From NCBI RefSeq assembly GCF_033097505.1, contig NZ_AP028654.1, positions 140,001 through 204,000 of the forward strand: a stretch of DNA of 64,000 bases, given 5' to 3'. The notes under the pieces are model-generated. The model did not search any database and was not told where the DNA came from. It worked only from the letters and a program-made list of their open reading frames with translations. How positions within the stretch are numbered: the first letter of the stretch is position 1; the number at the start of each line of letters is the position of its first letter. The stretch is from Helicovermis profundi. Its GTDB lineage: Bacteria > Bacillota > Clostridia > Peptostreptococcales > Acidaminobacteraceae. The translations under genes and the position numbers were made by a program. Shown piece after piece: positions 9,450-17,993 of this stretch.

Positions 9450-10020
9450 AAAGATCACCTACTAGTTGTTGACGTACATGTTTTTTTGTAAATACGTTAT
9501 AGTATAAAATTATAACCAGAATAAAAAAAACTATTCTAGCTAATATTACATGTGAAAAATAGAATATATTTTCACCAAATTTTAGTACTGAAAAGAGTAT
9601 TACAAACATACGTAAAATATTTGCAGTTATTAAGTAAATAGTACCCATAATAAAATATTTAGTTTTATAGAAAATATCTTTTATAGGATAAAAAAGTAGT
9701 AAAGAATAAAAAACTAACATTTCAACTATACCGGTGCATTCATAATCAATTATCCATGACATAGCACTTCCGTCTTTTAAGCTAATGTTTATTAAAAAAT
9801 AATCTTCTAAAACACTTGCCCTTGGAATATAAAGTGTTAGATGATACATAAAAAAAGAAATAATATGTTTAAGTAAAATTTCAAACTCATCTCCGCCAAA
9901 ATAAAGCATTATTAAAAAAGAGCTTACACTACCTAAGATAAAATAAAAGAAAAATAGATTGTTTTTTCTAAGAATTTTAAGTAAGATAAATACAATTATT
10001 AAAGAAAAATAAAATTTCAT
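9436..10020 (-). CDS. xrtG: Exosortase family protein, XrtG type
   Basis: This 194-residue polytopic membrane protein has about five or six helices. It carries the exosortase/archaeosortase catalytic set: Cys95 in DYECTGIVEM, Arg137 in ANILRMFV and His157 in FSHVILAR, each near the outer end of a membrane helix. Exosortases cleave C-terminal tripartite sorting signals (motif, membrane helix, basic tail) and transfer the protein to another carrier. The substrate candidate is the immediately upstream gene, whose stop overlaps this start as ATGA, so it is translationally coupled. The length matches the short Gram-positive XrtG group rather than the larger EpsH-type enzymes. Assignment combines the triad, the size and the neighbouring PTPS-related and CTERM genes. 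Confidence 0.88.
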   Translation of the reverse strand: MKFYFSLIIVFILLKILRKNNLFFFYFILGSVSSFLIMLYFGGDEFEILLKHIISFFMYHLTLYIPRASVLEDYFLINISLKDGSAMSWIIDYECTGIVEMLVFYSLLLFYPIKDIFYKTKYFIMGTIYLITANILRMFVILFSVLKFGENIFYFSHVILARIVFFILVIILYYNVFTKKHVRQQLVGDLYDNK

Positions 10021-10697
10021 AATTTATTAGTTAAGTGTAAAATAGTAACACTTTTTCCTTTCTTGAAATGAGTAATATAGATTATAAGTATTCCAAATAA
10101 TCCAAGAAGTATTTCGAGTAAAATTGATAAAGTTGTAAGAGATGCAATTGTAATTCTTCCATAGTCTGGTGATCTATCGTTACTAGAATGTATAACAGCT
10201 CGTAGTTCGTATCCGCCGGTTGTATTTCCTACGAGTTTTTCTAGAGGAGCATAAGCTTCAAAAAGGAATCCCTTGTTAAAGCCTCTTCCACCCCAACGTC
10301 CGTTATCTGCCCATATTAAAATATTTGAATTTGTAATATCAAAGAGCTTTACATAAACTTTTCTTGTCTTGGGGTAATAGTTAAATTCAAGCTTGTATTT
10401 TTTATTTGCGTAGAACAAGTTTGCATAGGTGGTCCATTTACTTTTTAAACGTCTATATCCGTATCGCTCAATTTTAATATAAAAATTATTTTCATCTGTA
10501 AACCATGAAGTGGAATATATATTATTATATGTTCGTACATTATATTCATAATCATCGTATAAAATAGGTTTGTCATTCCAATCATCAATATAACCATCAA
10601 GATGAATAGTTGATGCAAATGAAATATTTGTTTGTACTAATGAAAGGAATATGATTATAGAAAAAGATATTTTGAAAAAATTATTTTTATTTAACAA
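10017..10697 (-). CDS. Firmicu-CTERM sorting-domain protein, putative exosortase substrate
   Basis: About 226 residues when started at TTG 10697, 8 nt after AAAGGA; an in-frame TTG at 10715 overlaps that ribosome site. The protein has a signal peptide ending around SFA, a beta-rich secreted domain beginning STIHLDGYIDDWNDKP, and a C-terminal tripartite sorting signal: DYGRITIASLTT, a membrane helix (LLEILLGLFGILIIYI) and a basic tail (HFKKGK). This is the Firmicu-CTERM architecture recognised by XrtG-type exosortases, and the exosortase gene follows with an ATGA overlap. The secreted domain resembles carbohydrate-binding or DOMON-like sandwiches starting with an LDG..DDW motif, but no exact family is claimed. 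It is likely a surface protein handled by the linked sortase and glycan genes. Confidence 0.85.
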   Translation of the reverse strand: MLNKNNFFKISFSIIIFLSLVQTNISFASTIHLDGYIDDWNDKPILYDDYEYNVRTYNNIYSTSWFTDENNFYIKIERYGYRRLKSKWTTYANLFYANKKYKLEFNYYPKTRKVYVKLFDITNSNILIWADNGRWGGRGFNKGFLFEAYAPLEKLVGNTTGGYELRAVIHSSNDRSPDYGRITIASLTTLSILLEILLGLFGILIIYITHFKKGKSVTILHLTNKL

Positions 10698-13600
10698 TAG
10701 TATTATTCCTTTCAATTAAGATATTTGAATACTTAGTATATAAATAATTTATTTGCTTGTATTTATTAATATAGATTAAAAATATTAAAAGTCCAATCAT
10801 AGATAATAATAAGCCCTTGTTAAAATAAGGATATACAATGTCTAAATTAGTATTTCCTTCTACAAGATAAATTAAGTTATGAATTTTTTGTGTTGCTTGT
10901 TTAGTTTTAAATGAATCCAAATAAGCTATATCTGATAGAGTCCCTTTTGGTGCATTTATTTGAATGGTATTCCCAACTCTTTTCTTTGTAATAGGAACTA
11001 CTATTCTTTTAGGAGTATCTTCAGCTTTAAGGCCTAAAATATTTTCAAGCAGTTTAAGGACTTGAGGATCACGTTTAGTATAAGAATAATAAAATAAATT
11101 TAGACCAACAAATTTAATATTATTATTATATTTTGTTCCATAAAAAACTATTGTTTTATCATCAATTTGACTTATACCAAGTTCTTTATCTAGATTTACT
11201 AAGTAATTTGTATTCCAATTTATATCATTTGAGTTAAAATCATTGAATAAGTAGTTTTCGCCATTATAATCTATATTTGGAAATGTATAATGTAGATTAA
11301 TTGGCTGAGCTATTACATCTAAGAATTCCGATCTTTGAGAGAGCATATTTGTTTTAGAATGAGTTAAATCAATATAAATTTCTACTCCTAAATCTGAAAG
11401 TTTTTTAATTTTATTTTCAGCTATTGACTTATCATTGTAATCAAAGCCACTAAGTATTATTTTTTTATATTTAGATAATTCATCTAATGTGTATTCGTCT
11501 ATAGAATTATAATTACCAATTTTAATAGTAGGAAATGCAAAAATAAGATTATTTGCATAAGAACCGATGCCAAGAATTTCGTAATTAACCTTAGTAGCGA
11601 AAGTGGTATCAATTGGATATTTAAATATATAGGCATCATCATCTACATATTTTAGTTTGTAGCCTAGCTTATTAGCCGAAATAGTTAATCTATTAAGATC
11701 TTCTATATATTTTTTTCTAATTAATAAGGTATCTGCACCCATTTCAAGTGATCTATCAAAAATATAATTATAATACCCTTTTTCAAGAGCATAATTTAAC
11801 CAAACTATATTTTCGGATGTAGTAGCTCCTTGCCATGCCCAGCCAAAAATTTGCGAAATTTCTTTGTTTTTGTTTGTGTATGAACTATAATAGCTGGGGT
11901 CAGAATCAAATGTACTTAAATCTAATACACCAATTCTTTGACTAGCAATACTTGTAGCATAATTAAGAGATTCATATGCTCTGTGATTTTCCTGTGCTAC
12001 TTGAATAATGCTCATTGTAAAAATACCTTCAATAAGAAGGACTAGTACTATAAAAAAAACATATTTCTTTTTTAATTTTTTAAAAGAAAGAATTGCTATT
12101 AGTAAAAAAGCCATTGCTAAAGGGGTAAATCTCATCATCCAAAACAGTTGACTAAGTGGTAACTTTTTAAGTATAAATAAAAACCATTTTGTTGTTCCTA
12201 AAAAAATAATTATAACCATAAGAAAAGAAGTTTTTATTTTCCCTTTTGCAATAATAATTGCTATAAGCGAAATTAAAACTGCAGATAATCCAAAGTAGTA
12301 AGAATCACTTAAAGAAGGCCCTAATCTAAAAAAAGGATTTAGAGACTGTGAAATTTTATATGTTAATTGCTGCATAACAGTTAAATTAGTAGAAGAATTA
12401 AGTGAAATAATTCCTCCTTTTAACGCAGGATATAGCCAAAAACTAGCAGAAACAATTCCTAATACAGATGAAAATAGAATATGCATAGCTTCTAGATATT
12501 TTTTACTAGAAAATACGTCAATAAATAAAAATAAAAAAATTGTTATTCCAACTAAGGCTGCAATCATTGCATGTGTCAAAGTAATAAAAAACATAAGAAT
12601 AAATATATAGATCAATTGAATTTTTTTTCTATAATCCAAATAATAAAAAATATTAATTAAAATGTAAGGAAATAAAGTTGTAACAACAACTCTTGGTAAA
12701 TTTCCTTCGCCAAAAAGAACTCTATAGTTATCTGGTAGAATAAACCATAGCACTCCTAAAATAGTGCCAAGTATTATTTTATTATTATGCTTTCCATATA
12801 ATATCCAAGGGATAGCTCCAATGAAAAATACTAAGCTTGTAAAAAAATAAAAAGAAAAAATTGAATTACCTTTTGAAATTAATTCGCCAATTAATAGTAC
12901 ATAGTAAGTAGAAGGAGCCCAGTATCTAAAGGGTTGAATTCCGTTATACCAAAGCTTTGTAAAAAGTGGGAAAACATCGCCGTTAATAAATCTAGTGTAT
13001 AAAAAATGTGATTTAAATAGATGACCATATGTGTCAGATCCCCAAGGAGAAGAACCGTTTTTAAATAAAAAATAAAAAATAGCTAAATAGGAAAGTACTA
13101 GTATTAGAACAGAAAGAACATTAGTAGATATTAGTTTTTTTTTATTAGATAATTTTTTTTCGTTTTTAGAAGTTTCCTTAGAATAAGATGAATTAATATT
13201 TTTATTTATAACTTCTTCAAGTTTCTTTGTGTTATCTACTGAAAGTTTGTTCGTTGTTTCTGCTAATTCAGTAATTTTTGATAATCTATTATTTAAAAGC
13301 GCTAGACTGTTAGTTAATTCATTTGTGTTACTTTGAGTATTTGTTTTTGAACTTTCTATAGGTGGATCAATTGTGGGTAATATATTTTTAGAACTACTTA
13401 ATTCATCGTGATTATTTGGAGCTAAGTCACTATAAATTGTTTGTGCTTGTAACTTCTGTGGTTCATTTACAATTGAACTCGTATTAATTGATTTAATCTC
13501 ATTGGAAAGTTTATTATCATCATGACTTATGGTATTATCTATTTTAGTGATGCTATTATCAATAATTTCTTTTATAAGTTTTCTTAAATTTTCTTGGTTA

Positions 13601-14124
13601 GTAGTTTCACTTTCTTTTAAAATTGTTGTTTTTTTAACCTTATTAATATTATCATTATCATTATGTGACGAAATTGTTTCTATACTTTTTTTTATTAAAG
13701 TGTACTTTTGATTTAAATCATTTAGTTCTTCCTTAATAGGGTTGAAGCCTTTGAAATTATGCATTTCATTATTAATGATATAGGTTCTTGCTGAGTTTTC
13801 GCTAATTTCTAGCTTTAATAAAGAAAATGAATATTTTTGAATACTTTTTGAAATATCTGTATATATAATTTCTCCAATTGCTTCCATAGTAGGAACAATT
13901 GAATCAAACGGTTTAACTTCATTAATAATGCGAGATTCATACTTTAAGAGATAGTTAGAAATAATTTTTTCTAAATCAGTAAACTGAATAAACTCTGTGT
14001 TCTCTTTAACTAGGAAAAAAGTTAATTCCCAAGTATGGGGATGAACCAAAGATTTTTTGTTATCTATATATAAAAAATGTTTTGCATTTAAATAGAATTT
14101 AAATTTATATGACCTAGATAACAT
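10687..14124 (-). CDS. Large membrane protein with N-terminal 6-pyruvoyl-tetrahydropterin synthase-like domain
   Basis: The protein has 1145 residues. Residues 1-125 match the QueD/PTPS fold with the zinc-type triad kept (His16 in NAKHFLYI, His28 and His30 in HPHTWEL) and the PTMEAIGE helix. A low-complexity, Asn/Ser-rich, partly coiled linker follows (about 135-325). From about 335 on there are 11-12 membrane helices with the PTPS-related signature WGSDTYGHLFKSHFLYT just after the first helix, then a large extracytoplasmic C-terminal domain (about 720-1110) and a last helix. PTPS-related membrane proteins are typical of exosortase G loci. Their reaction is not established; the fold suggests a GT-C-like membrane transferase fused to a pterin-synthase-like module. 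AAGGGG precedes the ATG. The 3' end overlaps the CTERM gene. Confidence 0.85.
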   Translation of the reverse strand: MLSRSYKFKFYLNAKHFLYIDNKKSLVHPHTWELTFFLVKENTEFIQFTDLEKIISNYLLKYESRIINEVKPFDSIVPTMEAIGEIIYTDISKSIQKYSFSLLKLEISENSARTYIINNEMHNFKGFNPIKEELNDLNQKYTLIKKSIETISSHNDNDNINKVKKTTILKESETTNQENLRKLIKEIIDNSITKIDNTISHDDNKLSNEIKSINTSSIVNEPQKLQAQTIYSDLAPNNHDELSSSKNILPTIDPPIESSKTNTQSNTNELTNSLALLNNRLSKITELAETTNKLSVDNTKKLEEVINKNINSSYSKETSKNEKKLSNKKKLISTNVLSVLILVLSYLAIFYFLFKNGSSPWGSDTYGHLFKSHFLYTRFINGDVFPLFTKLWYNGIQPFRYWAPSTYYVLLIGELISKGNSIFSFYFFTSLVFFIGAIPWILYGKHNNKIILGTILGVLWFILPDNYRVLFGEGNLPRVVVTTLFPYILINIFYYLDYRKKIQLIYIFILMFFITLTHAMIAALVGITIFLFLFIDVFSSKKYLEAMHILFSSVLGIVSASFWLYPALKGGIISLNSSTNLTVMQQLTYKISQSLNPFFRLGPSLSDSYYFGLSAVLISLIAIIIAKGKIKTSFLMVIIIFLGTTKWFLFILKKLPLSQLFWMMRFTPLAMAFLLIAILSFKKLKKKYVFFIVLVLLIEGIFTMSIIQVAQENHRAYESLNYATSIASQRIGVLDLSTFDSDPSYYSSYTNKNKEISQIFGWAWQGATTSENIVWLNYALEKGYYNYIFDRSLEMGADTLLIRKKYIEDLNRLTISANKLGYKLKYVDDDAYIFKYPIDTTFATKVNYEILGIGSYANNLIFAFPTIKIGNYNSIDEYTLDELSKYKKIILSGFDYNDKSIAENKIKKLSDLGVEIYIDLTHSKTNMLSQRSEFLDVIAQPINLHYTFPNIDYNGENYLFNDFNSNDINWNTNYLVNLDKELGISQIDDKTIVFYGTKYNNNIKFVGLNLFYYSYTKRDPQVLKLLENILGLKAEDTPKRIVVPITKKRVGNTIQINAPKGTLSDIAYLDSFKTKQATQKIHNLIYLVEGNTNLDIVYPYFNKGLLLSMIGLLIFLIYINKYKQINYLYTKYSNILIERNNTIVK

Positions 14125-14175
14125 TAGTATCCCCTTTTGTAGTTTAATTGATGATTAATTCTTTAATAATATTAC

Positions 14176-14655
14176 TCATTTATATGTGGCTTTAACTAAT
14201 ATATTAGTGTAATAGTCTCGATTGCTATTTAAATAATCTCTTAGCAAATATGTAATAATAAATGGTATAGAAATAGATAAAAATTTACTTATATACATAT
14301 TGATATTTAACATATGATATCCTATATAAATGATAGAATCTGCCATAAATAGATTGATTAGAAAAGTGATTATGAAAAAAAACAAATCAATAGAACCTTT
14401 TTTATGTTTATATACAAATTTATAATTAAGATTAATTTGAAAAAGAGCTCCAGTTAATATTCCAAATGTATTAGAAAAAATAATATTATTACTTAATTGC
14501 ATAAAAAAAGAAAGTACCGTAAAATCAATAAAAGTGACAATGCAAGAAATAATAAAATATCTTAATAACTTAGAATTATAAAAAGAATTTAGATTTTTCA
14601 GAGTATTTAGTTTAAATAATTTACAAGAACTTTCCGTTTTTATTTTATTATACAT
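14176..14655 (-). CDS. GtrA family membrane protein
   Basis: This 159-residue protein has four hydrophobic helices and the GtrA pattern: YFIISCIVTFIDFTVLSFF in helix 1, then a basic FKYV-like turn (NYKFVYKHKKG) between helices 2 and 3. GtrA proteins are thought to flip or position undecaprenyl-phosphate sugars. It is the promoter-proximal gene of the minus-strand cluster, 51 bp before the PTPS-related gene, and probably works with the DPM1-like glycosyltransferase further downstream. AGAGGT precedes the ATG. The family call is good; the sugar is unknown. Confidence 0.82.
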   Translation of the reverse strand: MYNKIKTESSCKLFKLNTLKNLNSFYNSKLLRYFIISCIVTFIDFTVLSFFMQLSNNIIFSNTFGILTGALFQINLNYKFVYKHKKGSIDLFFFIITFLINLFMADSIIYIGYHMLNINMYISKFLSISIPFIITYLLRDYLNSNRDYYTNILVKATYK

Positions 14656-14956
14656 AATTACCTCTTTATATTTTAAAATATAAAATTATCCATATACATT
14701 ATATAAAAAAAATGTCGAAATATCAATTATTTTTTAATTAACTATATGAAAAAAAAAAGATATAAAAAATAGCTAAACACCTTGTAAATGCAATTTTTAT
14801 CATATAAATATTATATTGGATAAGTAAGATTAGATCAAATGCTACGAAAAAGTAATATTTATATGAGGAAAAATAAATTTTAATTTTAGAATTAATAATT
14901 ATGGGTATGTATATAAGGTATAGTTCCAAAAATTAATATAAGAGATTGGAGTAAAT
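14656..14956. promoter_or_regulatory. Divergent intergenic region with a 14-bp perfect inverted repeat
   Basis: This 301-bp region separates the exopolysaccharide cluster (leftward) from the GGDEF-EAL gene (rightward). Two perfectly complementary 14-base arms, TCATATAAATATTA at 14800-14813 and TAATATTTATATGA at 14853-14866, enclose 39 nt. On the plus strand TTGTAA (14782-14787) with a TATAAA-like box near 14803 could be a promoter, so the repeat may act as an operator or as the base stem of a leader RNA. No known riboswitch class was recognised. A 63-codon frame on the minus strand here is judged spurious. Confidence 0.4.
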
Positions 14957-17824
14957 ATGATAAAATTAATTAATAAAATTAAATCAAGTATAAATATAAA
15001 AATTACTTTAGTAACAGCTTTAATTGTTGCTATTTATATTGCCTTTATGGGAGTTTTCATTGTTAATAGTATGACTAATTTGAAAGGCGGTGTTTTAAAG
15101 GGAATAAATACTGAACTAAGTAATTTATCGAACGAGTATTATGACAATTATTTAAATGAAATATCTAAAAATATTAGTAATTATCTTGATAATGTTATTG
15201 GTGAAATTCATTTACTTTCAGGTATAACGCAAACGTATTTTGACAATGATAAAGAATTGTCAGAAGTAACTAAGGTCATGAAAAATAATATGTTTTTTAA
15301 AGATAATTTAAAATATAATAAGGCATGGTATGAAAATTCAAGTAATGAGCCAGCTACTGTTTTTATTACAAGAAAATTATTTGATAAAAATAATAAAATA
15401 AATCCTAAAGCTCAAAGTTTTATAGATAAGACAATATTTTTGGATTTAATTCTTCCATCGTTTTCGACTAATGGAGTTAATAAATTACAAGTATATTATC
15501 AGGGTGGAAAAAATAATGAAATCTTTAGGATTTCGCCGTGGACAGATATAGGAAATGATATTTATAAAGTATATCCTGATTTTTTCGATATACCAATTTG
15601 GGATACTTTTAATCCTGGTCTAGCTGAAGAATGGGAAAAGCTTATAAAAGAAAGTAAGGGTGATATGGATAAAATTAATTCATATTATAGAGTAACTCCG
15701 CCCGTACAAGATGGTGTAACAGGAAAAATTGTGTTAACTGTTTCTCAGCCGCTTGCGACAAATAACTACAGTGAATTTGCAGGAACTGTGTCGATGGATG
15801 TTCCTATAGATGACCTAATAAGTATCGTTAATAATGTTAAAATTGGTAAAAATGGATTCGCCTTTTTATCACAATCAAATGGGAATATGTTTGCTGTTAA
15901 TAAAACAGGAGAAAATATATTAGGACTACTTAGTACTGATAAAAATATAAATGATTCAAAAAAAGGATTTAACAGTCTGGAACGTTATTTAAAAGATAGT
16001 AAGTATGCTGACGTAGTGTCTTTAAACGTTGAAGATATTATTTCTAGCACATATAAAAGAATTTCAATTGAAGGCAAGGATTATATTGCAATTGCAAAAA
16101 AAATTCCAATATATAATAGCTGGACACCGGAGAAAGGTTTTTTTAAAGAAAATTGGATTTTAGGTTTTATTGTACCTTATGATGAAGTTTTTAATATGTA
16201 TAACAACACAAGAGATAATGTTAATAATAAGCTTACAGATACGATAAAAAATATAATTATTAGTTACTTAGTTGTATTTATAGTATTAATAATGATTATT
16301 GCGTTTATAAATAAAAATATAACTAAAAATTTAAATAAATTAGTTGAAGCAACTAATCAAGTTAAAATGAAAAATTATGATTTTGATATTGAAATTGATA
16401 GTGGGGATGAAGTTGGAAAACTTGCTAGTTCATTTAATTCAATGATAATGGATATTAGAGGAACGTTCGAAACCCTTAAACTTCAAAATGAAAAATTATA
16501 TGAAGAAATTAGTGAAAGAAAGAAAAAAGATAGAATTATTAATTATTTGGAAAATTTTGATTCTGCAACGGATCTTCCAAATAAAAAAATGTTACTTAAT
16601 TATTTAAATGATTTAAAAATTAAAAACAATGGTATTGTATCGCTTATTGTAATAGGAATAGATGATTTTAGAAAAATTAACGAGGCGTATAGTTATAAAT
16701 TTGGCGATGAGCTTATGAAAATGATTTCCAAACGACTTGAGAAATTTAATTTTGATGATAATTTGCTTTTTAAACTAGGAGGAGATGAATTTGGATTTAT
16801 ACTTGAAGCGGAAAATTACAATAAAATAGTTTTAGAGATTGAAAAGATACAAGAAGAGCTTCATAGCAAATATTTTGTAGATGAAAAAGAAATAACTGTA
16901 TATTCAAGTATTGGTATAAGTACATTCCCATATGATAGTAATGATCCACTGGATATTTTTAAATTTGCATCAACTGCAATGGTTCATGCAAAAGACTTTA
17001 ATAAAGGTGGATATGAATTTTATAATGAAGAAATGAATAAAAGTGCTATAAATAGAATGGAAATGATATCGGAACTTAGAAATGCCTTAAATAATAATGA
17101 ATTTTATATGGTATATCAACCGATAGTTGATTCTTATTCTTTAGGTTGGAATAGTGTTGAAGCTTTAATTAGGTGGAAAAATGAAAAACTTGGCAGGGTG
17201 TCTCCTATAACATTTATTCCACTTCTTGAGGAAACAAAGCATATAGTTGAAGTTGGCAAGTGGATTATTAAAGAGTCTCTTACGAATATAAAAAAAATTC
17301 ATGACTCCGGATACAAAAATCTCACAGTTTCTATAAATCTTTCAGTTGTACAGTTTTTAGAAGGAGATTTAATAGGATATATTAAAAATACTATTGAAGA
17401 AATAGGAATTAATCCTCAAAAGGTTACATTTGAAATAACAGAGAGTTTGTTTATTGAAGATATAAATTATGTAAAAAAACTACTTATGGATCTTAAAAAA
17501 ATTGGTTGTTCCATTTCAGTGGACGATTTTGGTACAGGGTATTCATCACTTTCTTATATTAAGCATCTTCCCTTATCAAAATTAAAAATTGATAAGAGTT
17601 TTATCGATGAATTAACATCTGAAGAAGGTGAGGTAATTACTAATGCAATAATAGGTCTTGCGAAAAACTTATCTTTAACTGTAATTGCTGAAGGTGTTGA
17701 ATTAGAAGACCAGTATGAGTATTTAAAAGAAAAAGGATGCGAAGAGATTCAGGGATACTTATTTAGTAAACCAATTGAATTTAGTGAGCTTAAAAAAACT
17801 ATAAAAGATAATTATAGAAAATAG
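14957..17824 (+). CDS. dCACHE-HAMP-GGDEF-EAL c-di-GMP turnover receptor
   Basis: The protein has 955 residues: membrane helix (about 15-37), an extracytoplasmic dCACHE-like sensor (about 38-425), a second helix (about 430-452), HAMP, GGDEF and EAL domains. GGDEF is intact at 608-612 (LGGDEFGF). EAL is intact at 735-737 (VEALIRW), with FEITESLF, DDFGTGYSSL at 856-865 and QGYLFSKPI, so both synthesis and hydrolysis of c-di-GMP are possible. A ligand bound outside would shift the balance. It is transcribed divergently from the exopolysaccharide cluster, whose degenerate GGDEF protein could be the reader of this signal; that link is inference. TTGGAG precedes the ATG at 14957. Confidence 0.93.
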   Translation: MIKLINKIKSSINIKITLVTALIVAIYIAFMGVFIVNSMTNLKGGVLKGINTELSNLSNEYYDNYLNEISKNISNYLDNVIGEIHLLSGITQTYFDNDKELSEVTKVMKNNMFFKDNLKYNKAWYENSSNEPATVFITRKLFDKNNKINPKAQSFIDKTIFLDLILPSFSTNGVNKLQVYYQGGKNNEIFRISPWTDIGNDIYKVYPDFFDIPIWDTFNPGLAEEWEKLIKESKGDMDKINSYYRVTPPVQDGVTGKIVLTVSQPLATNNYSEFAGTVSMDVPIDDLISIVNNVKIGKNGFAFLSQSNGNMFAVNKTGENILGLLSTDKNINDSKKGFNSLERYLKDSKYADVVSLNVEDIISSTYKRISIEGKDYIAIAKKIPIYNSWTPEKGFFKENWILGFIVPYDEVFNMYNNTRDNVNNKLTDTIKNIIISYLVVFIVLIMIIAFINKNITKNLNKLVEATNQVKMKNYDFDIEIDSGDEVGKLASSFNSMIMDIRGTFETLKLQNEKLYEEISERKKKDRIINYLENFDSATDLPNKKMLLNYLNDLKIKNNGIVSLIVIGIDDFRKINEAYSYKFGDELMKMISKRLEKFNFDDNLLFKLGGDEFGFILEAENYNKIVLEIEKIQEELHSKYFVDEKEITVYSSIGISTFPYDSNDPLDIFKFASTAMVHAKDFNKGGYEFYNEEMNKSAINRMEMISELRNALNNNEFYMVYQPIVDSYSLGWNSVEALIRWKNEKLGRVSPITFIPLLEETKHIVEVGKWIIKESLTNIKKIHDSGYKNLTVSINLSVVQFLEGDLIGYIKNTIEEIGINPQKVTFEITESLFIEDINYVKKLLMDLKKIGCSISVDDFGTGYSSLSYIKHLPLSKLKIDKSFIDELTSEEGEVITNAIIGLAKNLSLTVIAEGVELEDQYEYLKEKGCEEIQGYLFSKPIEFSELKKTIKDNYRK

Positions 17825-17865
17825 TTCAATACACTTGAAAAATATGAAATGTTTATGTATTATTA

Positions 17866-17900
17866 AATAGATTATGCTTAGATGTGTAATCTATTTTTAT
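17866..17900 (+). terminator. Probable intrinsic terminator after the GGDEF-EAL gene
   Basis: AATAGATTA (17866-17874) pairs with TAATCTATT (17887-17895) around a 12-nt loop, followed by a T-rich stretch. It lies 41 nt after the stop codon at 17824. Confidence 0.55.
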
Positions 17901-17945
17901 TATTATAAATGCTACTATTTAGTAAGCATATTTATTATATATTTG

Positions 17946-17993
17946 AAAGGAGGAACTATATTAGGTTTGACTACTAATATAGTACACAAACAA
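17946..17993 (+). promoter_or_regulatory. Shine-Dalgarno / hairpin / start-codon leader of the ABC-F gene
   Basis: A strong SD, AAAGGAGG (17946-17953), is followed one base later by a perfect 10-bp stem, ACTATATTAG (17955-17964) with CTAATATAGT (17974-17983) and a 9-nt loop. The unpaired tail ACACAAACAA then leads to ATG 17994. In linear sequence the SD is 40 nt from the ATG; with the hairpin folded the spacing is 11 nt. A TTG at 17967 lies inside the loop and is less attractive because family members begin at the ATG position. Confidence 0.6.

Noticed and set aside
14738-14929. 63-codon minus-strand frame in the divergent region
   Set aside because: AT-rich chance frame with no good ribosome site, overlapping a perfect inverted repeat and likely promoter.
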